This document shows, piece by piece, positions 1 through 6,629 of a DNA stretch of 23,983 nucleotides (the first letter of the stretch is position 1; the number at the start of each line of letters is the position of its first letter). The stretch spans positions 1 to 23,983 of the forward strand of contig CAZZEX010000076.1 in assembly GCA_964653285.1 (NCBI GenBank), in the 5' to 3' direction. Origin of the DNA: CAZZEX01 sp964653285 (lineage in GTDB: Bacteria; Chloroflexota; Anaerolineae; B4-G1). A model generated the notes under the pieces. It made no database searches, was not told the DNA's origin, and worked only from the letters and a program-made list of their open reading frames with translations. Both the position numbers and the translations under genes were made by a program.

Positions 1-545
1 TGCTGGTGGCCAACTACATCACCCGCCGCATCCACGCGCACTACGTCAAGCGTAAGGAGGAGGCGCTGGGGGAACGGGGGAAGGAGCCGCGCCCGCTGGT
101 TATCACCATCGAGGAAGCGCACAAGTTCCTCGATCCCGCCGTCGCCCGGCACACAATCTTCGGCACCATCGCCCGTGAGTTGCGCAAGTACAACGTCACG
201 CTGCTGATCGTGGACCAACGGCCCAGCGGCATTGACCCGGAGGTGATGAGCCAGATCGGCACCCGCATCACCTGCCTGTTGGACGACGAGGCGGACATCC
301 GGGCGGTCTTTTCGGGCATCAGCGGGGCAGGAGCGCTGCGGGAGGTGCTGGCGCGATTGGACACCCGCCAGCAGGCGCTTATCCTGGGCCACGCGGTGCC
401 GATGCCGGTGGTGGTGCGCACCCGCACCTACGGCACCCCGGAGTTCTACGCCGCGATGGGGGCCCGAGAGGCGGAGGACCCGGAGGCGGTGCTGGCGCGG
501 GGGCGGGCGGTGTTGAGGGGGGAGGAGGACGCTGAGGGGATCTAA
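1..545 (+). CDS. HerA-like DNA translocase/helicase ATPase, C-terminal part (5' end outside window)
   Basis: The reading frame is open from the left edge (first full codon at position 3), so this is the last ~180 residues of a longer protein. Near residue 32 there is a Walker B-type strand, LVITIEEAHKFL, ending in the Glu-Glu-Ala-His typical of HerA/DUF87 ATPases. It is followed by the sensor-like LLIVDQRPSGIDPEV and by ISQ/GTR-type residues (MSQIGTRI), with a family-typical tail (LILGHAVPMP, TRTYGTPEFY). HerA-family proteins form hexameric DNA pumps that work with NurA, Mre11/SbcD and Rad50/SbcC in DNA-end resection. Other DUF87 ATPases act in defence. An SbcD gene lies 6 kb downstream on the same strand, which supports a DNA-repair role. 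The extreme 3' end (ARGRAVLRG) is echoed at 5777-5802. The N-terminal HAS barrel and Walker A lie outside the window. Confidence 0.85.
   Translation, partial: LVANYITRRIHAHYVKRKEEALGERGKEPRPLVITIEEAHKFLDPAVARHTIFGTIARELRKYNVTLLIVDQRPSGIDPEVMSQIGTRITCLLDDEADIRAVFSGISGAGALREVLARLDTRQQALILGHAVPMPVVVRTRTYGTPEFYAAMGAREAEDPEAVLARGRAVLRGEEDAEGI
495..520 (+). repeat. Direct repeat copy A (3' end of herA-like gene)
   Basis: This 26-nt segment inside the last codons of the HerA-like gene matches 5777-5802 at 24 of 26 positions, in the same orientation. Both copies can encode ARGRAVLRG. The similarity fades after position 520. The two copies bracket about 5.3 kb of accessory genes, which suggests that the gene end was duplicated when this DNA was inserted. 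Confidence 0.7.
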
Positions 546-715
546 CACCTGCCCTCTCCGACGCAGGTTTGCAGCCCAACGCTGCCCCTTCACGGCGGCG
601 CACCGGAGGGTCACCGCTCGGCGGGGGAATCGAGTTTAGGACAATCTTGCGGCCCTGCGTCTTTCATCCACCGGCGCCGGTCGAGGAGGAGAAAGTGGGG
701 CAGCGTCGTTGTCAC
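546..715. other. Intergenic stretch, no gene seen
   Basis: GC-rich spacer between the HerA-like gene and promoter A. I see no convincing reading frame, tRNA or strong terminator hairpin. Together with the promoter and 5' leader it makes a 339-nt non-coding gap before the next start codon at 885. Confidence 0.5.
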
Positions 716-744
716 TTGTACAAGCACCACCGTTGGGCTATAAT
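716..744 (+). promoter_or_regulatory. Sigma70-type promoter A, upstream of the toxin-antitoxin pair
   Basis: The -35 box TTGTAC (716-721) and perfect -10 TATAAT (739-744) are separated by exactly 17 bp, with GGGC directly before the -10. Transcription should begin near 751, leaving a leader of roughly 130 nt before the start at 885. A sister promoter of almost the same layout and spacer sequence is at 5656-5684. Confidence 0.75.
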
Positions 745-884
745 CATAGTGGGCTACAACTGATGGCAACTAGCAGGGGCAATCTTGACGGATGTTGAAG
801 TCGTCCTCGGAGGCTACTTCGCATTGAACGGACAAACAGGGGCACAATCAACATCAGGCGGTCCGGCGCAAATTGGAGGAAAGA

Positions 885-1154
885 ATGGAAGTGCACGAAC
901 TGGTTATCGAGATGAAACTGCTTGAGCGTCGCTTGACGCTCTACGAAGAAAAGTATGGCGTTCTCAGCGAAGACTTTTACGTCGCTCTTACGTCGGGCAA
1001 GTTGGCACGCTATGACGCTTACGACGAGACCCGTACCGATTTCAGCCGGTGGAAAGGGATTTATGAGACGTGGCTGCGGCGCAAGAAAGCCTACACTAAA
1101 CGAATTAAACAACGTGATTTGGTAGAAACTCTGCGTGTTCAGCCCGCCTACTGA
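885..1154 (+). CDS. Small hypothetical protein, probable antitoxin partner of TumE-like toxin
   Basis: An 89-residue charged protein, predicted mostly helical, with heptad-like Leu/Glu/Lys spacing in residues 5-25. It has a conserved-looking centre (DETRTDFSRWKGIYETWLRR). The ATG at 885 is chosen because GGAGG (875-879) sits five bases upstream. A TTG at 873 would overlap that ribosome site. The gene ends two bases before the ATG of the next ORF, so the two are translationally linked. Small proteins of this kind are, as I recall, regularly found directly upstream of DUF6516/TumE-family toxins in Chloroflexota and cyanobacteria. I infer an antitoxin role from position. There is no recognisable DNA-binding fold, so the biochemical activity is unknown. 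Confidence 0.7.
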   Translation: MEVHELVIEMKLLERRLTLYEEKYGVLSEDFYVALTSGKLARYDAYDETRTDFSRWKGIYETWLRRKKAYTKRIKQRDLVETLRVQPAY

Positions 1155-1156
1155 GC

Positions 1157-1381
1157 ATGACTGACAACCTACTGAAGTCGCTTGCCAGCTACAGCCGCTT
1201 TGTGGCCGAGTTGCTCAACCGTCCCACTGTAGAGTGTTCCACTGTGGCTTCAACATTCCCTCATCACAAGCATGTACCACCCGACATCAAACACAACCGC
1301 ATTCCCGCGCCGGAGATGAGTTTCACTCGACCTAATCTCCCTGTGCTTGTTCGAGAGATTGAGGAACTTGCGGAGACTTGA
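1157..1381 (+). pseudogene. TumE/DUF6516-type toxin with large internal in-frame deletion
   Basis: A 74-residue ORF that joins two pieces of a normally ~130-140-residue family. Residues 1-28 are the usual N-terminus (SLASYSRFVAELLNRPTVE). From residue 32 the sequence jumps straight to the family's C-terminal signature: TFPHHKH followed by PPDIKHNRIPAP and a PNLPVLVREIEEL tail. The middle of the family, which normally carries a Tyr-rich GYEVY...YWYD-like core, is missing. A short direct repeat, CCACTGT (centred near 1225 and 1240), lies at the apparent junction and could have mediated slippage. The frame is preserved, so a stable short peptide is possible, but a working toxin is unlikely. Family recognition is from memory of the C-terminal motif. 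Confidence 0.65.
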
Positions 1382-1461
1382 ACAGCGGGCAACAGCAGGC
1401 TGAACCATTTGTGCCGTCGTGCAAAGAACGGCGGCAGTATAGAGAGGGCGCAAGGACGACG

Positions 1462-1489
1462 GGGCGGGACTGAAACCGCCCTGCTTTTT
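1462..1489 (+). terminator. Rho-independent terminator after the TA pair
   Basis: GGGCGG (1462-1467) pairs with CCGCCC (1476-1481) across an 8-nt loop, followed by TGC and a run of five T (1485-1489). It is placed correctly to end the toxin-antitoxin transcript, 80 nt after the stop. Confidence 0.6.
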
Positions 1490-1532
1490 GTCCCTGGCGA
1501 CCCCGAAAGGGCGACGCTGGCGCTGCGGCGTG

Positions 1533-1561
1533 TTGACTTCCGCGCAGGGCTGGGCTATACT
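1533..1561 (+). promoter_or_regulatory. Sigma70-type promoter of the DUF4352 membrane protein
   Basis: TTGACT (1533-1538) and TATACT (1556-1561) are 17 bp apart, with TGGGC directly before the -10 as in promoters A and B. The expected start of transcription near 1568 leaves a ~60-nt leader ending in AGGAGG (1617-1622) before the ATG at 1629. Confidence 0.75.
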
Positions 1562-1628
1562 GCATTTGCAGAGGAGCCTCGTGTAGCACCGAGTGCCACA
1601 TCAGGCGAGAGTTGTCAGGAGGCACAAG

Positions 1629-3197
1629 ATGACGACCGATGATCTTCTGGAGCAAGGGATTGCTGCCCTCAAGGCGGGGCGCAAGGCAGAAGCGCACGGC
1701 CTGCTGATGCAAGTTGTGGAGCAGGGCGAGCGCAACGAGATGGCCTGGCTGTGGCTGAGCGGCGCGGTGGATACGGACGAGGAGCGCCGCACCTGCCTGG
1801 AAAACGTGTTGGCGATTAACCCCAACAACGGGGTGGCGAGGCGAGGACTAGAATCACTGATTGCCAAGGAAGGTGTGCGACCGTTGAGTGCGGTTTCCTC
1901 GCCGGCGCCACGTACTGAACCTGCTACCACACCCCGCGAACAACCTACACAATTCCCGGTCGAAGCGAGTGCACCTGATGTGACTCGGCGAAAAAAGCGC
2001 AAGGAACCCCCCAAGCGTAAGAAGGCGACCAAGAAGCAGAGAGGCCTGATGATCGGCCTCGGAGTAGGGGTGTTAGTGCTTGCGTGCGTTGCCCTTGTGG
2101 GCATTTGGTGGGCAATTGACAGTGAATTGCTGCCATTGGGGCCAGCGATGCCCGTCGCTGTGGGCATCACGCGGGTTCCACCTACCGAAGCTGCAACTCC
2201 AACGCCAATCCCTAGCCCCACACGGATACCTACCTGGACACCGACCCCGCGCTCTACTCACACGCCATCGTTTGGTTCTCTAGAAAGACCGGTGCCTTTC
2301 GGAGAAGCGCTGGAGCTGACGCAGGGAGAAGCGACACATTTTCAAGTTGCCGTGATAGATGCCTATCGAGGCGACGAGGCTTGGCAGATACTCTACACAG
2401 AGAACAAGTTCAACGACCCGCCTCCTGCCGGGATGGAATATGTACGGTTGTACATTGAGGTCCAATGTCTGGAAGGCTCCAGTTCTGATCCACTGCGGAT
2501 TGCCCGATGGGATTTCAACCTGCTCAGCAAGGGCAGGGTCTTTGACCCTGCCATCCTTGTCGAGCCAAAACCGACTTTCGATGAATTCACTCTCTTCCCC
2601 GGAGGCTCTGCCGAGGGCTGGATGACCTTTCTGGTGCACATGGACGATCCAGAACCCTTGCTTGTCATCGGAATGGACAGTTCAGAGGAAGGCGGTTGGT
2701 ATCTCACCGTAGAGTCATCAACCAGGCCGACCACCATACCAACTCCTACGCCAACGCCGATTCCGACGGTTGTAATCCAGACCCAGACGTTGGGGCCAAT
2801 TTGGAACTCGACCCGCGACGAGAGCTACACTGCACAGATTTCACTGACTGGGGTTCGATTCAACTCTGAAGATGACTGGCATAAACCAAAGCAAGGATAT
2901 GTCTATGTCATAGTCGACGTAACTGTAAAGAACCTGGGGCCTGATCTTATGCGCTCTGTTAGTGACTACGATTTCCAGGTACGCGATGCGAGTGGTGCGC
3001 TGCGAGACTCCAGTTGGCTAGTTCCCGGCACCGATGACTGTGAACTGGATCTCGTTGACCTGGCCCTGAACGGCAGTGTGTCAGGATGTATCGGGTTTGA
3101 GGTACCAGCAGACGGGAAATTGGAGCTGATCTTTGCGCCCTATAAGTATGAGGCATTGGAACCAGGACGTTACTTGAGCTTCACGATTCGTCGGTAA
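1629..3197 (+). CDS. Membrane-anchored protein: N-terminal TPR-like helices, one TM segment, two DUF4352 domains
   Basis: 522 residues from the ATG at 1629, which has AGGAGG seven bases upstream. The frame is open further 5' but lacks a better site. Residues 1-77 form TPR-like helical hairpins (ALKAGRKAEAHGLLMQVVE, WLWLSGAVD). A Lys/Arg-rich stretch (about 115-138) is followed by one membrane helix (139-163: LGVGVLVLACVALVGIWW). Next is a Thr/Pro linker (about 193-218) and then two extracytoplasmic beta-sandwich domains of DUF4352 type (about 233-360 and 395-522), separated by a second PTPTPTPIP linker. The first carries the familiar GDEAWQIL...FNDPPPAGMEYV signature. The positive-inside rule puts the helical N-terminus in the cytoplasm and the sandwiches outside. 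DUF4352 domains are thought to bind ligands or partners, but no function is assigned. It has its own promoter and looks monocistronic. Confidence 0.85.
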   Translation: MTTDDLLEQGIAALKAGRKAEAHGLLMQVVEQGERNEMAWLWLSGAVDTDEERRTCLENVLAINPNNGVARRGLESLIAKEGVRPLSAVSSPAPRTEPATTPREQPTQFPVEASAPDVTRRKKRKEPPKRKKATKKQRGLMIGLGVGVLVLACVALVGIWWAIDSELLPLGPAMPVAVGITRVPPTEAATPTPIPSPTRIPTWTPTPRSTHTPSFGSLERPVPFGEALELTQGEATHFQVAVIDAYRGDEAWQILYTENKFNDPPPAGMEYVRLYIEVQCLEGSSSDPLRIARWDFNLLSKGRVFDPAILVEPKPTFDEFTLFPGGSAEGWMTFLVHMDDPEPLLVIGMDSSEEGGWYLTVESSTRPTTIPTPTPTPIPTVVIQTQTLGPIWNSTRDESYTAQISLTGVRFNSEDDWHKPKQGYVYVIVDVTVKNLGPDLMRSVSDYDFQVRDASGALRDSSWLVPGTDDCELDLVDLALNGSVSGCIGFEVPADGKLELIFAPYKYEALEPGRYLSFTIRR

Positions 3198-3358
3198 ACA
3201 CCTCTCACCAGCCATATCCTATTCAGGGTCCCGCACTTGTGCAGGCTATCAAGGCGCCGGTGACGTAGGAGGTAAGGAGGGAATTCCAAAGGGGGTTAAA
3301 AGCCAGCGAGAAAGCATTGAGCGAGTATTTCGGGACGTGTTGTGAAAGCGAGAGCACC

Positions 3359-5483
3359 ATGGCCCAAATGAACTATCCAAATGCTCCAGATGGTTGCAAG
3401 CCAGGTGAGCGTGTTGTGTTCAGCGCGCTCAAACGGAACCTGCCGGATGACTACTTTGTCTGGTTTGAGCCCACCCTATTCGGTGAGAAAAAGAGCGCGC
3501 CCCGACTTCGTTGTGCTAGGGGCTGATATCGGATTAGTTATTGTGGAGGTAAAGGACTGGGGCATTAGCGGGATACATAGTGCCAATCGGGATACATTCG
3601 AGATATTCCAAGGCAGCCATGTCGTTACGCGGACTAACCCTGAGAAGCAAGTGGAGTTTCAACGTCCGGCTCTTATGAAGGAGATCGAGCGATATCGAGA
3701 TACTGACTCTGACAAATACCAGTTGCTACTGAGAAAAAGGGGTAAACACAAGGGGAAACTGGCGGTGCCAGTTTCTGCATTGGTTGCCTTTCCGAATATC
3801 ACTCGCACCGCTTGGCAGTCATCCGACTTGCAGTTGTATCACATGCTCAATGAGAAGTTTGTCATCTTGCGAGATGACTTGGGAGACATCTTGCTGGAGC
3901 GACTTAGGAGTGTGCCACTGTTTCGCACAACTCTGTCCCAGACGCAGATTGATACCCTCAAATGGATGCTCTATCCCGAAACCCGTGTTCCCTGGTCACA
4001 AGGACGATTGTTCCCTCTTGACCCCGAGCAGATCGGCATTGCCAGGATAGACACCTACCTCCCGCCACAGGCCCAAAAACTCTCCCGGAAGCCGCAAGCC
4101 AAGCTGGTCAGGGGCGTTGTAGGAAGCGGTAAGACGCTGCTTTTGCTTTTCCGGGCAAAGTTCATCAGCGAACAGAACCCGAATTGGCGCGTGCTGGTAC
4201 TCACGTACAACAAGCCGCTGAGGAACTACTTGCGCCAGATCTTCAAGCAAATTGGGGGAGACCCTGATCGCGTCGAGATCGTGAACTTCCACAAATGGTG
4301 CCATGATTTGCTGGCTCCGTGTGGTTTATTCAGGAGCCCTCAAGATGACACCAGTCAGAAGGGACTGCTCCTCAACATCTTGAATGAAGCAGGTGTTGCC
4401 GAGTTCGATCCTGAATTTCTGATTGACGAGTTCAACTGGATCAAAGAACGCCTGCATTACAAGAACTGGGCTGACTATCTTGATCCTCAGAAGGTCAGGC
4501 GTGTGGGGCGGGGGCGGGGCCTGGGACGCGATGAGAAGCGAAAGCGTCAAATGATCTATGATCTGTTTTGTCGGTACCAGGAACGTCTGGCACGGAATAA
4601 GATGTGTGACTGGGCGGATATACCCGTCGCGGTATTGAGAGCGATGGACGAAGGAGTGATCAAGCGGGCGCAGTACCACGCTGTTCTAATTGATGAAGCT
4701 CAGGACTTTGCCCCCTCCTGGTTCCGGGTGGCCTTCGCGATGGTCAAACCGGAAACAAACATGCTCTTCATTGTCGGGGACGGCGCGCAGAAGATCTACC
4801 GTCGCGATTTCACCTGGAAGGAACTGGGACTGGGCGTTACCTCGCGAAACAGTTATGTACTCAAACGCTCGTATCGTAACACTCGTGAAATCATTGATGT
4901 GGCACTCGAAGTCATTCGGGATAGCCAGACGCTTATAGCCGAGTTGGAGAGTGCTGGAGACAGCATCGTAGAGCCTGAGAAGGAATACGCCAGGTTCCGA
5001 CATGGGCCACTGCCAGTATTGCTTTCATTCGAATCCCCTGAGCAGGAATACACGGGGGTAGCAGGAGAGATTCTGTCCCTGCTCCAACAGGGATACTTGC
5101 CGAAGGATATGGTAATACTTCAGCGTCATCGAGACGGAAGTGAAAGGATTGCCCAGGAGCTTCGCAAGCGTGGGATTGCATGTAGTGTCGTCAAGGGTGA
5201 TCTGGATGTCATGGAGCCTGTCGTTAAGGTCTGCACATTTCACAGCGCCAAGGGGCTGGAATTTGAGGTCGTCTTCATATGTGGCCTTGAGCAGTTCAGA
5301 ACAGACGAACCAGTAGATACCCAAAGTGAGGAGTTCCAGCAACTGCTAGACCAGGAACGGAAGTTGTTGTACGTGGGAATGACCAGAGCGAGACAGATGC
5401 TCTACATCACATACAGTGGTGCAGGGCCGGAGTGGATTGTGGGGCGGCTCCAACGGAAATTGAAGGGATTGCAGCCCAAGTAA
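3359..5483 (+). CDS. NERD-nuclease-domain UvrD-type (SF1) helicase, with +1 frameshift near 3488-3503
   Basis: The N-terminus is in one frame (ATG 3359; PGERVVFSALKRNLPDDYFV) and the rest in the next frame, which stays open to 5483. Removing one base, most simply one A of the A5 run 3488-3492, joins them into a ~707-residue protein reading GEKRARPDFVVLG. Residues 1-130 are a NERD domain with a PD-(D/E)xK-like core (RPDF ... IVEVKDW). The helicase follows: Walker A GVVGSGKT (about 252-259), motif II LIDEAQD (about 443-449), motif III IVGDGAQKIY, motif V CTFHSAKGLEFE and motif VI LLYVGMTRAR. These motifs are intact, so the helicase core should still fold. Translation could also start at GTG 3483, giving a product without the first NERD strands. 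NERD-helicases occur in mobile DNA and phage defence, and this gene sits between two TA loci. Sequencing error, recent decay or recoding all remain possible. Confidence 0.8.
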
Positions 5484-5532
5484 GAGAGGCTCGGTCGTAT
5501 GTATGCCGGTAGTTGCCGCCAGTACAAGAAAC

Positions 5533-5557
5533 CGGCCCGGAGAGCGCCTCCGGGCCG
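5533..5557 (+). terminator. Hairpin terminator after the helicase gene
   Basis: CGGCCCGGAG (5533-5542) pairs perfectly with CTCCGGGCCG (5548-5557) around a 5-nt loop. The following TATGTTTG is only weakly T-rich, so termination efficiency is uncertain, but the position 50 nt after the stop fits. Confidence 0.55.
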
Positions 5558-5776
5558 TATGTTTGAAACAGTGTCTCTCAAAGATTTGAAGCCGATGACC
5601 TTGGCACCTGATACCGATCGAGGTTGAAGAGAGCAAGGAGGCAAGCATTTCTTGTTTGTGCGAGCGCCGCCATTGGGCTATAATCGGGACCAGACCCTGC
5701 CACTAGCGTCGGAGGAGTGCCGCTGGAAGCAGTGATTGGAGGGGCGGCAGCAGCAGGCAGCAGAAGGAGGGTGACT
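5558..5776. other. Intergenic stretch with orphan promoter B
   Basis: Apart from promoter B (5656-5684) no gene is supported. Downstream of that promoter a GGAGGA (5711-5716) is directly followed by GTG 5717 (MPLEAVIGG...). The reading frame soon runs into the herA-tail repeat and then antisense to the MNT gene, so it looks like a decayed or truncated gene start and not a functional protein. Confidence 0.45.
5656..5684 (+). promoter_or_regulatory. Sigma70-type promoter B, apparently orphan
   Basis: TTGTGC (5656-5661), 17-bp spacer, TATAAT (5679-5684). The spacer and -10 context (TTGGGCTATAATC) match promoter A closely, and ACTAGC follows both. No intact gene lies downstream on this strand. 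It points towards the 3' end of the MNT gene and could make antisense RNA over the MNT-HEPN operon. Confidence 0.65.
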
Positions 5777-5802
5777 GCGCGGGGCCGGGCGGTGCTGAGG
5801 GG
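5777..5802 (+). repeat. Direct repeat copy B (herA 3'-end duplicate)
   Basis: Same orientation and 24 of 26 identities with 495-520. It lies 11 bases from the 3' end of the MNT gene. In the + direction it still reads ARGRAVLRG, like the end of the HerA-like protein. Confidence 0.7.
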
Positions 5803-5813
5803 AAAGAGGCAGG

Positions 5814-6182
5814 CTAGAGGGAGACCCGTTCAGGTGTCAGGGGAACACTATCCGCAACAATCGCGCGGTACAAGGGGAGGCGAATTCGTCGTGTCTCGGC
5901 CCAGCGAGCCTGACCAAAGACCCGGGGTGAGAGCACCACGTTGTACTCCAACGAAACGTCGGATGCGATACACCATAGTTCGGAGCGGGACTCGTTGTTC
6001 TCAGCATCTACCAGCACTAACAAGTCAATATCCGATTCGGCGTCAGCGTCTCCTCGAGCTTTGGAGCCAAAGAGAACCACAGAGAGGACGCGGTTGGGGA
6101 AACGATTGCGGATGCGGGCAACGTACTCCATCACTGCCGCCCGGTCGTTGGCTGTTAGGTAGGACAAAGAGTGTGCCTTCAC
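5814..6182 (-). CDS. MNT-type minimal nucleotidyltransferase, antitoxin of HEPN pair
   Basis: 122 residues from GTG at 6182-6180. I prefer this to the longer frame from 6230 because GAGAGG (6194-6189) sits six bases upstream and the GTG overlaps the HEPN stop in a GTGA, a classic coupled start. The nucleotidyltransferase signature GSKARGDADAESDIDLLVLV gives GS at residues 39-40 and the metal-binding Asp pair at 51 and 53 (GSx10DxD). In characterised MNT-HEPN systems (MntA-HepT) the transferase silences the HEPN RNase by adding AMP to it. The catalytic residues seen here are complete, so this antitoxin should be active. The operon runs opposite to its neighbours, inside the accessory block. 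Confidence 0.88.
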   Translation of the reverse strand: MKAHSLSYLTANDRAAVMEYVARIRNRFPNRVLSVVLFGSKARGDADAESDIDLLVLVDAENNESRSELWCIASDVSLEYNVVLSPRVFGQARWAETRRIRLPLYRAIVADSVPLTPERVSL

Positions 6183-6589
6183 AGGTAACCTCTCGTAGTC
6201 AAATAGGTCTCGCAATGCTCGACGAAACACCTGGCATCTTCAACAACGGCGCGGGCCTGGGCCTCATCTGCCTTTCCTAACATCTCATAGTCGGTGACAT
6301 TTCGTAATTCAAAGGCCGCCCCATAAGCGCGGCTATCCTGGACCGGAAAGGTGCCCGGTTTGACGAAATGCTCGCGAAAGGCAGCCAGCACACCAGAGTG
6401 CTTGCTCCGAGTGAGATCCAATGTCAAGAGCAAAGCCGTGGCAGTGTAGAAGAAGGCGTAGTACGCCCGGTTGACAGCAACGCCGTAGAAACCACCGTCG
6501 AGGTTGTACTGCGCGCTCCGCAGCACATCCCGGGCACCGTCGAGGTAGACAAGGACTGCTTCCCGGTTGATCAACTCTGGTTCGTCCAT
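6179..6589 (-). CDS. HEPN-domain protein, toxin of MNT-HEPN pair
   Basis: 136 residues from ATG 6589 (MDEPELINREAVL). It is an all-helical HEPN domain (PF05168-like) with the conserved NRAYYAFFYTATALL helix, SKHSGVLAAFREHFV, and an ELRNVTDYEM segment matching the family's Arg-x-x-x-Asp-Tyr. A clear Rx4-6H catalytic motif, as in HepT RNases, is not visible, so RNase activity is inferred from the family and from pairing with MNT. ATGs at 6610 and 6598 are also in frame, but the -10 box (6604-6599) overlaps or precedes them. Transcription should start near 6592, making the mRNA nearly leaderless at 6589. This fits the lack of a Shine-Dalgarno sequence. The gene comes first in the operon, unlike antitoxin-first TA loci. 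Confidence 0.82.
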   Translation of the reverse strand: MDEPELINREAVLVYLDGARDVLRSAQYNLDGGFYGVAVNRAYYAFFYTATALLLTLDLTRSKHSGVLAAFREHFVKPGTFPVQDSRAYGAAFELRNVTDYEMLGKADEAQARAVVEDARCFVEHCETYLTTRGYL

Positions 6590-6598
6590 TGCCAGCAT

Positions 6599-6627
6599 AG
6601 TATAATACATTCAGGGCGGAAAGGCAA
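6599..6627 (-). promoter_or_regulatory. Minus-strand promoter of HEPN-MNT operon
   Basis: On the minus strand TTGCCT (6627-6622) and TATACT (6604-6599) are 17 bp apart. The predicted start near 6592 falls 3 nt before the HEPN ATG. The -35 box lies two bases from the sbcD start codon, so the promoter occupies the sbcD leader. Confidence 0.65.
6601..6606 (+). promoter_or_regulatory. Candidate -10 box for sbcD, overlapping the divergent HEPN promoter
   Basis: TATAAT on the + strand would start transcription near 6613 and give a 17-nt leader containing AAAGG (6620-6624). No good -35 is visible at 16-18 bp (TGGTTC at 6578), so it would need an activator or is weak. It shares four base pairs with the minus-strand -10. 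Confidence 0.35.
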
Positions 6628-6629
6628 CA

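Noticed and set aside
1464..1481. GGGACTGAAAC-like string resembling the end of a CRISPR repeat
   Set aside because: Only one copy is present, with no spacer-repeat pattern. It is better explained as the loop and stem of the terminator at 1462-1489.
3268..3281. Strong Shine-Dalgarno-like GGAGGTAAGGAGGG in the gap before the helicase
   Set aside because: No start codon follows at a usable distance with an open frame, so I treat it as chance purine-rich sequence or a relic.
5814..6230. Longer MNT start at GTG 6230
   Set aside because: It would overlap the HEPN gene by 52 bp and has no ribosome site. GTG 6182 has GAGAGG and a GTGA stop-start overlap.
5717..6280. Long + strand open frame starting at GTG 5717 with a good ribosome site
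   Set aside because: Most of it is antisense to the MNT and HEPN genes, which have clear family motifs. Its sequence is low-complexity and Arg-rich. Only the start region may be a relic.
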